Positions 1 through 8,787 are shown, counted from the stretch's first letter. The stretch is 55,407 bases of DNA from Nitrospirota bacterium (GCA_029881725.1 JAOUMB010000015.1:1-55407); one strand, 5' to 3'. Program-made: numbers and translations. Notes: generated by a model not told the origin, from the letters alone.

Positions 1-60
1 GCTCCCCCCACGGGTGCTCCCCCCACGGGTGCTCCCCCCACGGGTGCTCCGCGCACGGCG
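1..60. repeat. 15-bp tandem repeat at window edge
   Basis: Three perfect head-to-tail copies of gctccccccacgggt occupy 1-45. A decayed fourth copy follows at 46-60, matching in its first five bases and in the cac-gg core. The array is cut by the window edge, so its true copy number is unknown. It lies in the 163-base stretch before the first gene. It has no spacer structure, and I saw no other copy in the window. Confidence 0.8.
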
Positions 61-163
61 ATATTTGCGCTGCGCGCAACGGGGGTGCGATGCGTGGGGA
101 TATGAGGGCCGCGCGGGGGGCTGTTTTTATGGCGATATTGCCGCGACGCGGTTAAGGTAGATC

Positions 164-1702
164 ATGCAATCGTCCCCGGAAATCAGCATCAGCCGCCTGT
201 TTCACCAGGAAACCAAGTACATCGCCGGCGAGATGGGACGTTTCAACCGCCCCGCCGGCAAGCCGCCCGCACCGTTCAAGGAGTATCAGTCGGAGCACAC
301 GGTGGACCTGATCGGCTACCTGCCGTTCGAGCGCCATCCGTTCACCGGCAAGGACATGCCCCCGGTGCCGGAAACCGGTGGACCGGCCCTCAAGGACCTG
401 AGCCACCTGCTGTATTTTTCCAACGGCGTCACCGCCATCATGCCGTACCCGGACGGCACCCGCCACGCCCTGCGCGCCGCCCCCAGCGCCGGGGCCCTGT
501 ATCCCACGGAAATCTACGTGGCCGCGCGCGGGGTGGATCATCTGGAAAACGGGGTGTATCACTACCTGGCCAAAAACCACTCCCTGGTGCCGGTGTGGGA
601 GGGCGACGCCTGGCCGCGCCTTTCCGCCGCCCTGAGCCACCACGGCGCGGTGGAACAGTCGGGTCTGGTGCTGCTGCTCACCGGCCTGTGGACGCGCAGC
701 ACCTGGCGCTACCATGAACGGGCCTACCGGCGCATTCTGCTGGATACCGGCCACGTGCTGGGCAACATCACCCTGCTGGGGCCGGAATACGGCTTTGGCG
801 CGTTCCCGGTGGGCGGCTTCGCCGATGCCGCCATCAACGACCTGCTGTTTCTGGACGACAACGAGGAGGCCCTGCTCACCGCCGTGGCCCTTCCGCGTCT
901 GGATGCGGTCAATCTGGATCTGGTGCCCCCCTGCGGCGCCCTTCCCTCCGGCACCGTGGCGGGCACCGCCGATCCGGACACCCTGCTGGTACAGGCCCAC
1001 CGGGGCGGCAACATCGAGCGGCCGGAGCCGTACCCGGCCCTGTCGCCGGTCACCCCGGAAACCACTGAAATCCCCTGGCGCGACGCCCCCATGGTGATCG
1101 GCCTGGACCACGAGCCGATCCGCTTCGATGAGGGCGTGGAAGCGGCCCTGCTGCGCCGCCGCTCCACCCGGGCATTCAGCGGCGCCCCCCTGTCCCTGAA
1201 CCATCTGGGGGCGATCCTGTCGTTTTCCTATCAACTCGCGGTGACGTTCGGAGAGCGCGGCACCGCCCTGCGTCAGGTGTTCGACCCCACCCTGCTGGGC
1301 ACCTGGATCGTGGCCACCAACGTCTACGGCCTGGATCCTGGCCTGTACTACTACGCCCCCGGCGCCCACGAACTGCGGCTGGCCCAGGGCGGCGATCTGC
1401 GCGCCGCCTGTTCCCACATCTGTCTGGGGCAGGAGCTGGCCCGCGATGCGGCGGCGCTGGTGATCCACACCTTCGACCTGGACCGGGCCGCCGAGCGGTA
1501 CGGCGACCGGGGCTACCGCTATGCGCATCTGGACGCAGGGCACATCGGCGAACGCATGAATCTGGCCGCCCTGGCGCTGGGGATGGGCGCCTCCGGCATC
1601 GGCGGCTTCTACGACAACGACGTCACCCGCCTGCTGGACCTGCCGCCGGAAACCGCCGTGGCCTACATCACCACCCTCGGCGTTCCCGCCGCCACCGGCT
1701 AG
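164..1702 (+). CDS. SagB/ThcOx-type double nitroreductase-fold protein
   Basis: This 512-residue protein has two nitroreductase-like halves. The first, near residues 90-230, carries the family phrase RAAPSAGALYPTEIYV. The second, near 320-505, opens with RRRSTRAFSG and ends with a typical GMGASGIGGFYD segment. The SagB/ThcOx family uses FMN to oxidise azolines in peptide natural products, but many chromosomal double-domain copies have no known substrate. No YcaO cyclodehydratase or precursor peptide is visible nearby, so a bacteriocin role is not supported. The ATG has a modest AAGG about seven bases upstream. The next gene starts 14 bases after the stop, suggesting co-transcription with the DUF2064 and HemW genes. 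Family assignment is good; the reaction is unknown. Confidence 0.8.
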   Translation: MQSSPEISISRLFHQETKYIAGEMGRFNRPAGKPPAPFKEYQSEHTVDLIGYLPFERHPFTGKDMPPVPETGGPALKDLSHLLYFSNGVTAIMPYPDGTRHALRAAPSAGALYPTEIYVAARGVDHLENGVYHYLAKNHSLVPVWEGDAWPRLSAALSHHGAVEQSGLVLLLTGLWTRSTWRYHERAYRRILLDTGHVLGNITLLGPEYGFGAFPVGGFADAAINDLLFLDDNEEALLTAVALPRLDAVNLDLVPPCGALPSGTVAGTADPDTLLVQAHRGGNIERPEPYPALSPVTPETTEIPWRDAPMVIGLDHEPIRFDEGVEAALLRRRSTRAFSGAPLSLNHLGAILSFSYQLAVTFGERGTALRQVFDPTLLGTWIVATNVYGLDPGLYYYAPGAHELRLAQGGDLRAACSHICLGQELARDAAALVIHTFDLDRAAERYGDRGYRYAHLDAGHIGERMNLAALALGMGASGIGGFYDNDVTRLLDLPPETAVAYITTLGVPAATG

Positions 1703-1716
1703 AAATAAAGGGCCAG

Positions 1717-2424
1717 ATGGGAACCCGGCTGATCATCTTCGCCCGCGAGCCGGAACCGGGCGCGGTCAAGACCCGCCTGATCCCGGCCCTCGGGGCCGAC
1801 GGGGCGGCGGCGCTGTATGCGGCCTTCGTCACCGACATGGTGACCCGCATGGCGCGGCGTTTCGAAACGGTCCTGTCCGTCGCGCCGGGCCCGCGGGGCA
1901 CGCCCTTTTTGCACCAACTGGCGGCGGATACCGGGGTCACCCTTGTCGACCAGCCGGGCGGGGATCTGGGCGACCGCATGGCCGAAGCCCTGCACCGGGA
2001 GCTGTCCACCGGCGCTGGCGCGGCCCTGCTGATCGGCACCGATCTGCCCACCCTGCCGGAGGCGCACCTGCTGGAGGCGGAAACCCGGCTGCAACATCAT
2101 CCGCTGGTGTTCGGTCCGGCCTCCGACGGCGGCTACTGGCTGGCGGGCGCCTCCGCCGCCGCGCGCACCCGGTGGCACCGCGCGGTTTCGCCGCTGTTCG
2201 CGCCGGGCATTCCCTGGAGCACCGGAACCGTGCTGCGCGATACCCTGCGCCGCGCCACCACCCTGCGCCCGGCCCTGGCCCCGTGCTGGTACGACGTGGA
2301 CGACCCCCACGACCTGCCGCGCCTGCTCCGCTGGCTGCGTCAGGCACCGCCGGAGGCCCTGCCCGCCACCCGCGCCGCACTGGCGGCACACCCCCCGACC
2401 GGCCGCCGGGAGGCCGCCGCATGA
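1717..2424 (+). CDS. DUF2064 (TIGR04282-type) glycosyltransferase
   Basis: The 235-residue product begins with the family signature LIIFAREPEPGAVKTRL, a GT-A-like nucleotide-binding start. It also has IGTDLPTLP and a GPASDGGYWL motif that in the family sits at the metal/nucleotide site. TIGR04282 members are annotated as arsenosugar-biosynthesis glycosyltransferases because of their context in some cyanobacteria. No arsM or arsS gene is present here, so the substrate is open. The stop overlaps the hemW start in an ATGA (2421-2424), indicating translational coupling. Length is normal for the family. Confidence 0.8.
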   Translation: MGTRLIIFAREPEPGAVKTRLIPALGADGAAALYAAFVTDMVTRMARRFETVLSVAPGPRGTPFLHQLAADTGVTLVDQPGGDLGDRMAEALHRELSTGAGAALLIGTDLPTLPEAHLLEAETRLQHHPLVFGPASDGGYWLAGASAAARTRWHRAVSPLFAPGIPWSTGTVLRDTLRRATTLRPALAPCWYDVDDPHDLPRLLRWLRQAPPEALPATRAALAAHPPTGRREAAA

Positions 2425-3566
2425 CCCGCGCCGGGGTGTACCTGTCGCTGCCGTTCTGCCCCAGCCACTGCGCCTATTGCAGCAACCCGGCGGCGCGTTT
2501 TTCGGCGGAAAAGGGCGAAGCCTATCTGCTGCGCCTGCTGCGGGAACTGGAAACGGCCGCGCCCGATTGGGCGGCGCACACGGTGGATACGGTCTACATC
2601 GGGGGCGGCACCCCCACCCTGTTCGCCCCGGAGCAGATCCGCCGCCTGCTGGAAGGGGTGGCCCGCCACCTGAACCTGGCGGCGGACGCGGAAATCACCT
2701 CCGAGGCCAACCCGGAATCGGTCACCCCCACCTCCACCGCCGGGTTGATCGCCGCCGGCGTCAACCGCATCAGCATCGGCGCCCAGAGCTTCCAGGAGCG
2801 CCACCTGCTGGCCCTGGGGCGCATCCACACCCCGGAACGGGTGGCCACCGCGGTGCAGATCGCCCGGGATGCCGGGTTTTCCAACCTGTCCCTGGACCTG
2901 ATTTTTTCACTCCCCGATCAGCGCCCGGAGGAGTGGGCCGACGACCTGAGCCGCCTCATCGACCTGCGGCCCGATCACGTGTCCGCCTACGGGCTGGCCA
3001 TCGAAAACGGCACCCCCCTGTGGGTGCAGGTGCAGACCGGCAAGGTACGGGTGCCCGACGCGGAAGGGTATGACGCCCTGTATTCCGCCGCGGTGGAGCG
3101 GCTGGCGGCGGCTGGATACCGGCGCTACGAGGTGTCCAATTTTGCCCGTCCGGGGTTTGAATGCCGCCACAACCTGGGCTACTGGCGGGGGGGGGACTAT
3201 CTAGGCCTGGGCGCGGGCGCGGCCTCGCACCGGGATGGCTACCGCTACGGCCAGATGGACGACGTGAATGCCTATCTGAAGCAGCCCCCCGGCTTCCAGC
3301 CCTCCACCCACGCGGAGCGCCTCACCCCGCGCCAGCGAGCCCACGAGCGGGCCATCTTCGGCCTGCGCACCGCCGAGGGCATCGACCTGAACGATATCCA
3401 GGCCGCCACCGGCATCGACCTGGCGGCCATCGCCGCCGTGGAACTGGAACGGCTGGTGGCCTCCGGCCTGATTACCGGCGATGGGGAACGGTTCCGCCCC
3501 ACGCCGCGCGGCTTTCTGTTCGGGGACTCGGTGGGTGCCGCCCTGGCGCACCTGCCGGACGAATAG
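2421..3566 (+). CDS. hemW: HemW-like radical SAM protein
   Basis: This 381-residue protein is related to coproporphyrinogen III dehydrogenase HemN but of HemW length. The radical SAM cluster motif is CPSHCAYC (Cys13, Cys17, Cys20), followed by GGGTPTLF and by EANPESVTP of the SAM-binding region. HemN has a fourth nearby cysteine (CxxxCxxCxC) that is absent here, which favours the heme chaperone HemW over the oxidase. The start is the ATG overlapping the previous stop. The reading frame stays open far upstream, but that part lies inside the preceding gene and resembles no protein. HemW is thought to insert heme into respiratory enzymes. Confidence 0.9.
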   Translation: MTRAGVYLSLPFCPSHCAYCSNPAARFSAEKGEAYLLRLLRELETAAPDWAAHTVDTVYIGGGTPTLFAPEQIRRLLEGVARHLNLAADAEITSEANPESVTPTSTAGLIAAGVNRISIGAQSFQERHLLALGRIHTPERVATAVQIARDAGFSNLSLDLIFSLPDQRPEEWADDLSRLIDLRPDHVSAYGLAIENGTPLWVQVQTGKVRVPDAEGYDALYSAAVERLAAAGYRRYEVSNFARPGFECRHNLGYWRGGDYLGLGAGAASHRDGYRYGQMDDVNAYLKQPPGFQPSTHAERLTPRQRAHERAIFGLRTAEGIDLNDIQAATGIDLAAIAAVELERLVASGLITGDGERFRPTPRGFLFGDSVGAALAHLPDE

Positions 3567-3677
3567 CCGGAAGCACGACGTTTAGCGAAAAACTTCCGTC
3601 TCCCGCGCGGTTCTGATATGTTTTGACCCATCGGGGATGGCCGGAAACGATGGGGATCGACGCCGCGCGAGGGGTTC

Positions 3678-5114
3678 ATGCGCAAGCACATTCTGATTGT
3701 CGATGACGAGGAGTTGTTCTGCATCATCGGCCGCGAATGGCTGGAAGAGGCGGGATACCGCGTGTCCGTGGCAGCGGATGCGGAGTCGGGACTGGACATC
3801 ATCCAAAACCAGCACGTGGATCTGGTGGTGGCCGACATCACCCTGCCGCGCATGGACGGCCTGAGCATGATCGACCGTGCTCACGAGCACCACCCGGATC
3901 TGCCCGCCATCGTCATCACCGGGTTTCTTACCCAGGACAACATGTTGCGCTCCCTCAACCTGGGAGTGCGCGGCTTTCTGACCAAGCCGTTTCTGGACGG
4001 GGAACTGATCGAGGCGGTCAAAAAGGCCTTGGAGCGCACCCGCGCCGAGCGGAGCCAGGTGCTGGTGAACCACTACCTGCCGATGATCCACCTGGGCGAG
4101 GAGATCCTGGCCGCCGATCACGACGAGGTGTTTTCAAAAACCCTGGCCACCGCCGTGCATATCTCCCTGCTGCAAACCGGGGCCACCCACGGCTTTATCG
4201 CCATCCCCCGCCAGCCGGACGGAGGGGAGTTACAGTTGGCCAGTTCCATGGGCTTCCACCCGGAGGAGCAGGAGAGCTTGCAGAACGCGGTGGAGCGGCT
4301 GGCGGACATGCTGGAAACCCACCCCCGTGGCAGCGACATCCTCACCACCGAATTGTTGCCGCCGATGACCAGTCTGGCGGTATCCGTTCAGGGGGCGGGT
4401 GGACGTCCCGGCGCGCTGGTGCTGTCGCGCCCGTCGGCGGACGGCGAATTTGGCGAGGAGGAGCGGCAACTGGCGCACCTGCTGGCCACCCAGGCGGCCA
4501 TTGCCGTGCACCACCACGAGGCGGCCGCCATCCAGCACGACGTGCCGGACCCGGACCGCACCATCAACGATCTGGCCGCCGCCCTGCTGCGCAAGGAGTC
4601 CGGCCACCCGGACGGCGCCGCCCTCACCCGCCTGTCGGGGCTGGCGCGGGACGTGGCCAAGCGGGTCAACTGCGCCCCGCAGGTGGTGCGCGCGGTACGT
4701 GCCGCCACCGTGTTCCACAATCTTGGAAAGGCGTTTTTGCCACCTTCCCTGCTGGAGAAAACCGAATCCCTGTCCGGTGACGACTGGCAGACCCTGCGCA
4801 CCTACACCACTTTGGGGGCGGAACGGCTGGCCCGTATTCCCGCCCTGCGCCCGGCGGCGTCCATCGTGGGCGCCCAGCGGGAACGGTGGGACGGAAGCGG
4901 CTATCCGCAGGGGCTGTCCTCGGAGGCCATTCCCAAGGGGGCCCAGGTGCTGGGCGCCGTCAGCGCCTGGGGGGCCATGACCTGCGACCGTCCCTACCGC
5001 ACCGCCCTGACCACCGCCGAGGCCGTGCATCAGTTGCGGGCCGGGGCCGGAAGCCAGTTCAATCCGGAGGTGGTGGCCGCCCTGCTGGCCGCGCTGGGCG
5101 ACCACGGCGACTGA
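3678..5114 (+). CDS. Response regulator REC-GAF-HD-GYP, catalytic site lost
   Basis: The 478-residue protein has a receiver domain (about 1-120, starting ILIVDDEELF, with an LTKPF lysine loop), a GAF-like middle (about 150-290) and a C-terminal HD-GYP-like domain (about 310-475). HD-GYP domains hydrolyse cyclic di-GMP with two or three metals. Here the HD pair reads H347-N348, the usual HH before the GYP motif is A399-Q400, the Hp.iGA histidine is Tyr, and the DvfDA aspartates are Ser and Gly, while DGSGYP (405-410) is intact. I infer a catalytically dead sensor or protein-binding module. A DHFR-like gene starts 6 bases downstream, so they are probably co-transcribed. Confidence 0.85.
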   Translation: MRKHILIVDDEELFCIIGREWLEEAGYRVSVAADAESGLDIIQNQHVDLVVADITLPRMDGLSMIDRAHEHHPDLPAIVITGFLTQDNMLRSLNLGVRGFLTKPFLDGELIEAVKKALERTRAERSQVLVNHYLPMIHLGEEILAADHDEVFSKTLATAVHISLLQTGATHGFIAIPRQPDGGELQLASSMGFHPEEQESLQNAVERLADMLETHPRGSDILTTELLPPMTSLAVSVQGAGGRPGALVLSRPSADGEFGEEERQLAHLLATQAAIAVHHHEAAAIQHDVPDPDRTINDLAAALLRKESGHPDGAALTRLSGLARDVAKRVNCAPQVVRAVRAATVFHNLGKAFLPPSLLEKTESLSGDDWQTLRTYTTLGAERLARIPALRPAASIVGAQRERWDGSGYPQGLSSEAIPKGAQVLGAVSAWGAMTCDRPYRTALTTAEAVHQLRAGAGSQFNPEVVAALLAALGDHGD

Positions 5115-5120
5115 TCGCCC

Positions 5121-5666
5121 GTGCCCGCTCCCCGCTTCCGCGCCTACATTGCCGCCAGCCTGGACGGCTTCATCGCCGACCCCAGGGGCGGTGTCGGCTG
5201 GCTGGACCCCTTCAACCAGCAGGAGTATGGCTACGACGCCTTTCTTGCGGGCATCGGCCTGATCATTACCGGCCGCGCCACCTTCGACGATTGCCTGCGC
5301 CTTGGCGATTGGCCCTACGGGGAGATCCCGGTGCTGGTGCTCACCCACCGCCCGCTGCCGGATGGCCTTCCGCCGACGGTTCAGGCCGTTCAGGGCAGCA
5401 TCGACACCCTGCTGCCGTCAATTGAAACGCGGAGCGTGCCGGGGGACGTGTGGATTCTGGGAGGCGGCAGGGTGCTGGGGGAGTTTTTCAGAGCGGGCCG
5501 GGTGGACAGCCTGGAGCTGTTTGTGATGCCGGTGCTGCTGGGGGAGGGTATTCCCCTGTTTCCGGTCACCGGCGGAACGCTCCCGGAACTGACACTGCAC
5601 GCCGCCACCCCCTATGAGAACGGGGTAGTGCAGTTGCATTATCAGGTAAAACGCCGCGGCAATTGA
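5121..5666 (+). CDS. DHFR-family / RibD C-terminal-like reductase
   Basis: This 181-residue protein belongs to the dihydrofolate reductase-like RibD_C family. It opens with FRAYIAASLDGFIADPRGGV, typical of YwjB/YyaP-type members. ITGRATFD follows, then a nucleotide-binding stretch VWILGGGRVLGEFF and a C-terminal ELFVMPVLLGEGIPLF. These enzymes bind NADPH, but most small members have no known substrate. The start is a GTG six bases after the regulator stop. It converges with the nitronate monooxygenase gene 22 bases downstream. Confidence 0.85.
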   Translation: MPAPRFRAYIAASLDGFIADPRGGVGWLDPFNQQEYGYDAFLAGIGLIITGRATFDDCLRLGDWPYGEIPVLVLTHRPLPDGLPPTVQAVQGSIDTLLPSIETRSVPGDVWILGGGRVLGEFFRAGRVDSLELFVMPVLLGEGIPLFPVTGGTLPELTLHAATPYENGVVQLHYQVKRRGN

Positions 5667-5688
5667 CCCGCGACGCTGGCGGAGGGGG

Positions 5689-6801
5689 CTATACCAGCGC
5701 CGGAGCCTGCGCCGGGGTGAGGGCCTCGCACAACTCTTCGAGCAGTTCGCGCACGCTGACGATGGACTCGGAGCGGGCCAGGTTGGAGCCGGTGAAGAAC
5801 AGCCCCTCCTCCAGGTTGCCGCGTACCGCCTTGTCCAGCGCGTAGGCGATGCAGAAGGTGGTTTTGTCGTCGCGGCACAGGCATTTCTTCAGGCAGTTGG
5901 CAAAGCACTGCATGGCCACCTTGCCGCCATCCTGGATGCGCTGCACCAGTTCGGTGCCGATGGCGCGTCCCGGCAGCCCCGCCGGACTGTCCACGATCAC
6001 CACGTCGGACGGCTTGCGCTTGAGGAATTGCAGCTTGAACACGTCGTCCGCGTCGCACTCGTGGGTGCATACGAAACGGGTGGCCATCTGCACCCCGGAA
6101 GCACCGTGCTCGAACATGCGGTCGATATCCGTGCGGTCCCACACCCCTCCGGCGGCCAGCACCGGAATGTCGTACCCTTCGGAATCCAGGTATTCGATGA
6201 TCTCCGGGATCACCTTTTCCAGGTTATAGACCGGATCGCCCAGTTGCTCGCGGCTGGCCCCCAGGTGGCCGCCGGCGGTGTTCGGGTTTTCCACCACAAA
6301 AGCGTCCGGCAGGCGGCCGTGGGTTCCCTCCCAGCGGCGGCACAGCACTTGCGCCGCCTTGGCGGTGGACACGATGGGCACCAGCGCGCAATCGGGAAAA
6401 TCCTTGGTGAAGGACGGCAGTTGCAGCGGCAGCCCGGCGCCGGAGATGATCAGGTTGGCCCCGTTCTCGGCGGCGGTGCGGCTCATGGCCTCGTAATCGG
6501 TAATCGCCACCATGCAGTTGACGCCGATGACCCCGTCGGGAGCGGTTTTGCGGGCCATGGCGATCTCGTCGCGCAGGGCCAGCTTGTTGGCTTCGAAGTA
6601 GTCTTTTTTCTTTTTGTAGTAGGACGATTTGATGCCCAGCGCCACCGAGGCGATCACCCCCACCGCCCCCTCTTTGGCCACGGCGCCCGCCAGTCGGGCT
6701 CCGGAAATGCGGATCCCCATGCCGCCCTGAATGATCGGCAGCCGCGCCGTGTGTTTCCCGACGCGCAACTGCGGCAAGTCGGTGTGTATGGGTTCGGTCA
6801 T
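5689..6801 (-). CDS. Nitronate monooxygenase-family flavoprotein
   Basis: This 370-residue protein has the NMO / 2-nitropropane dioxygenase TIM-barrel pattern. It contains PIIQGGMGIRISG at the N-terminus, a GVIGVNCMV strand, ENPNTAGGHLG (FMN phosphate region), VLAAGGVWDRTDI and GASGVQMATRFV. The family oxidises alkyl nitronates using FMN. Related enzymes act as FabK enoyl-ACP reductases, but the long Cys-containing C-terminal part (CFANCLKKCLCRD) is seen in a subset of uncertain function. That cysteine cluster (about residues 300-312) might bind metal. A GGAG lies five bases before the ATG. The glycosyltransferase upstream is in the same direction, 92 bases away. Confidence 0.85.
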   Translation of the reverse strand: MTEPIHTDLPQLRVGKHTARLPIIQGGMGIRISGARLAGAVAKEGAVGVIASVALGIKSSYYKKKKDYFEANKLALRDEIAMARKTAPDGVIGVNCMVAITDYEAMSRTAAENGANLIISGAGLPLQLPSFTKDFPDCALVPIVSTAKAAQVLCRRWEGTHGRLPDAFVVENPNTAGGHLGASREQLGDPVYNLEKVIPEIIEYLDSEGYDIPVLAAGGVWDRTDIDRMFEHGASGVQMATRFVCTHECDADDVFKLQFLKRKPSDVVIVDSPAGLPGRAIGTELVQRIQDGGKVAMQCFANCLKKCLCRDDKTTFCIAYALDKAVRGNLEEGLFFTGSNLARSESIVSVRELLEELCEALTPAQAPALV

Positions 6802-6893
6802 GAACGCTCCGTTGAATTGGAACCTCGCGATCGGCTGGCGCCCCAGTGGGCCAAGTCCCCCTTATGCCGACGGAAGTTGCACACCTCAGGGTA

Positions 6894-8135
6894 TCACACC
6901 CCTTGTTCTTTTACCGCCGTTTCCACTCCGGAAGCGGCAAACAATTGCCGGTACAGCGCCACCAGCCGCTCTTCCTGCACCTGCCAGCAGTAGCGCTTTT
7001 CGCGCACCACCTTCAAATTGTGCTGGTACCGTTCCCGGGTGGGGCGATCGGTGGCGATGCGCCCGGCGGTATCGGCAATCAGCTCCACATCGTCCGGCGC
7101 CGCCAGCATTCCCAGCGCGTTCCGTCCCACGATGCGCTCCACCCCCGGCAGTTCGCTGGCCACCATGGGGGTTTCCGCCATGATGCAGACAAACAGGGCG
7201 TCCGGCAAGTCGTGCAGGGCTCGCGGCGAGGTATCCGAGGGCAGCACCAGCGCCGCCTGGCACGCGGCCACCGTGGCCAGCATGCCACCGGGCGGGTCAT
7301 CCAGGCGAATCACACGCCCTTCCGCCCGTTCCTCCCGCGCCCAGGCCGTCACCGGCGCGTAATCCCCATGGCCTCCGGCAATCACCAGTTCCACCCGGCG
7401 CATGCGGGCCACCGCGCGCACCCCGGTTTCCATCCCGGCAAAATCCCCGCCGGGAATCACCACCTTGGGAAAATTTCCGGTGGCTCCCGGCAACACCACC
7501 GGAGGGATGGCATCCACCAGGGGCAGGGCCGGATAGATGGGCACCACCGGCACCTTGCCGAGTTTGAGTTCCCGCTGCAGAAATTCGCCAAAGGTATAGC
7601 CGACACAGGTGATGGCCACCGCGCGCGCGGCCCCCTTGCGCTCCGCGATGGTGAGGGCGGCCTCGCTTTTCAGCGCCCCGGCCCGCGCCAGCAGCCCGCC
7701 GCCGGTGCCCACCGGGGCCGGAATGTCCCCCGGCACGTCGTAAATCAGCGCGCTCCGTTCACCCATGCCGCGCAGGGCCCAGGCCAGAGCCCCCTGACCC
7801 GACGCGTGCACCACGTGGGCGTCGGAAAGGGCCTTGAGCGCCTCCCCCGCGGGGTCGTCGAAGCGGCCGCCGCGATCCACCTCCGGCGGCAACACGTGCA
7901 GCACCGGCAGGTCGGCGGGAAAATTATCGGGAAGCGGTGCGCCCGCGCCGGCGATCAGCGTCACCCGGCACCCGGCGCGCATCAGCCCGGCGGCCATGTG
8001 CGCCACGCGGCCGTTGCGGCCCGCCGGAGAGGCGGACACCAGCACCACCCTCAGAGCGGGCAATGGCTGGTCCGGTGCGGATTCACCGTGGACGGACCGG
8101 GATGTGAATGGTTTGGGATCGGTCACCGGATGCAT
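6894..8135 (-). CDS. GT-B glycosyltransferase, family 4-like
   Basis: The 413-residue product has two Rossmann-like halves. The N-terminal half starts LRVVLVSASPAGRNGRVAHM, with its glycine- and arginine-rich acceptor loop. The C-terminal half has MVASELPGVERIVGRNALGM near the nucleotide-sugar site, as in group-1 transferases. Donor and acceptor cannot be read from sequence. I place the start at the ATG preceded by GGGAGG with nine bases between. The frame is open 77 codons further upstream but looks non-coding. A TATAAT (8134-8139) with TGGACC 17 bases before it overlaps this ATG, so a shorter protein made from an internal start is possible. Confidence 0.7.
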   Translation of the reverse strand: MHPVTDPKPFTSRSVHGESAPDQPLPALRVVLVSASPAGRNGRVAHMAAGLMRAGCRVTLIAGAGAPLPDNFPADLPVLHVLPPEVDRGGRFDDPAGEALKALSDAHVVHASGQGALAWALRGMGERSALIYDVPGDIPAPVGTGGGLLARAGALKSEAALTIAERKGAARAVAITCVGYTFGEFLQRELKLGKVPVVPIYPALPLVDAIPPVVLPGATGNFPKVVIPGGDFAGMETGVRAVARMRRVELVIAGGHGDYAPVTAWAREERAEGRVIRLDDPPGGMLATVAACQAALVLPSDTSPRALHDLPDALFVCIMAETPMVASELPGVERIVGRNALGMLAAPDDVELIADTAGRIATDRPTRERYQHNLKVVREKRYCWQVQEERLVALYRQLFAASGVETAVKEQGV

Positions 8136-8219
8136 TATAGGGGGCCTCCCGCCGATGGTCCATCGGTTGCCCCCCCACCCGCAAAGTTCGGGGGGTAACC
8201 CGAAGAAAACAGAAGGGAA

Positions 8220-8260
8220 TTGACCAACCGAACGGTGCGGCCTTATGCTGTTCGCACCGT
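8220..8260 (+). promoter_or_regulatory. Promoter with palindromic operator for ferredoxin gene
   Basis: TTGACC (8220-8225) and TATGCT (8244-8249) are separated by 18 bases and face the ferredoxin gene. A perfect inverted repeat flanks the -10 element: ACGGTGCG at 8232-8239 and CGCACCGT at 8253-8260, with 13 bases between. One arm lies in the spacer and the other at the expected start of transcription, a classic place for a repressor site. The same repeat could also form an RNA hairpin only if transcription started upstream. Confidence 0.5.
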
Positions 8261-8281
8261 CCGGCGTATTTTTCATTTCCC

Positions 8282-8321
8282 GCGGGGAAGGTTTCCCCGC
8301 AGCCACGCGGTGTATCGCGTG
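8282..8321 (+). other. Two hairpins in the ferredoxin 5' leader
   Basis: A stem GCGGGGAA/TTCCCCGC (8282-8289 with 8293-8300, three-base loop) is followed by CACGCG/CGCGTG (8304-8309 with 8316-8321, six-base loop). Both lie in the predicted leader of about 125 bases. No run of T follows, so they are not intrinsic terminators. No known riboswitch class is recognised. Confidence 0.45.
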
Positions 8322-8379
8322 CGCCGCCGGACCCGGTGCTTTTCCGTACCCAAGAGCTGACCGCATAAGGAGATTTCAG

Positions 8380-8706
8380 ATGCCGAAACCGAACCGCCAC
8401 ATTCTGGTTTGTGCCAACACCCGTCCCCCGGGCCACCCGCGTGGCTCCTGTGGCGAAAAGCGTTCCCCGGAGCTGGTGATGAGCTTCATGATGGAGCTGG
8501 AAAACAAGGGACTGTTCCAGGAGGCCATCGTCACCGGAACCCAGTGCATCGGCCCCTGCGGCCTGGGTCCGATCGTGGTGGTGTACCCGGACGGCGTCTG
8601 GTACCGGGGCGTGACCGCCCAGGACGTGCCGGAGATCGTCCAGTCCCACGTGATCGACGGCAAGCCGGTGGAGCGTCTGGTGATGCCGGAGGAGGTCTGG
8701 GGCTAA
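8380..8706 (+). CDS. Thioredoxin-like [2Fe-2S] ferredoxin
   Basis: This 108-residue protein matches the thioredoxin-fold [2Fe-2S] ferredoxin family (Aquifex Fd4 / Azotobacter FeSI type). The four cluster cysteines are Cys11 (HILVCAN), Cys24 (RGSCGEK), Cys56 and Cys60 (TQCIGPCGLGP). The C-terminal part has VVVYPDGVWYRGV, typical of the family. It is a small soluble electron carrier whose partner is unknown. The start is an ATG with AAGGAG at 8367-8372, a near-perfect ribosome site. It stands alone, with its own promoter, structured leader and terminator. Confidence 0.9.
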   Translation: MPKPNRHILVCANTRPPGHPRGSCGEKRSPELVMSFMMELENKGLFQEAIVTGTQCIGPCGLGPIVVVYPDGVWYRGVTAQDVPEIVQSHVIDGKPVERLVMPEEVWG

Positions 8707-8730
8707 CCCCTTTTCTTCCCGAAAAAGATG

Positions 8731-8771
8731 AAACGGCAGCCGGGTCCCGTCCCGCGCTGCCGTTTTTTTTT
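8731..8771 (+). terminator. Rho-independent terminator after ferredoxin
   Basis: AAACGGCAGC (8731-8740) pairs with GCTGCCGTTT around 8756-8765, and the stem runs straight into nine T residues. It lies 25 bases after the ferredoxin stop, just before the convergent NTF2-like gene. Confidence 0.9.
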
Positions 8772-8787
8772 GGCGCGGCGCCGGCGA

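Noticed and set aside
164-1702. Azole peptide (bacteriocin) cluster based on SagB
   Set aside because: No YcaO protein, precursor peptide or exporter is near; neighbours are a DUF2064 transferase and hemW.
3569-3600. Terminator after hemW
   Set aside because: CGGAAG/CTTCCG can pair but over a 19-base loop and without a T run; too weak to call.
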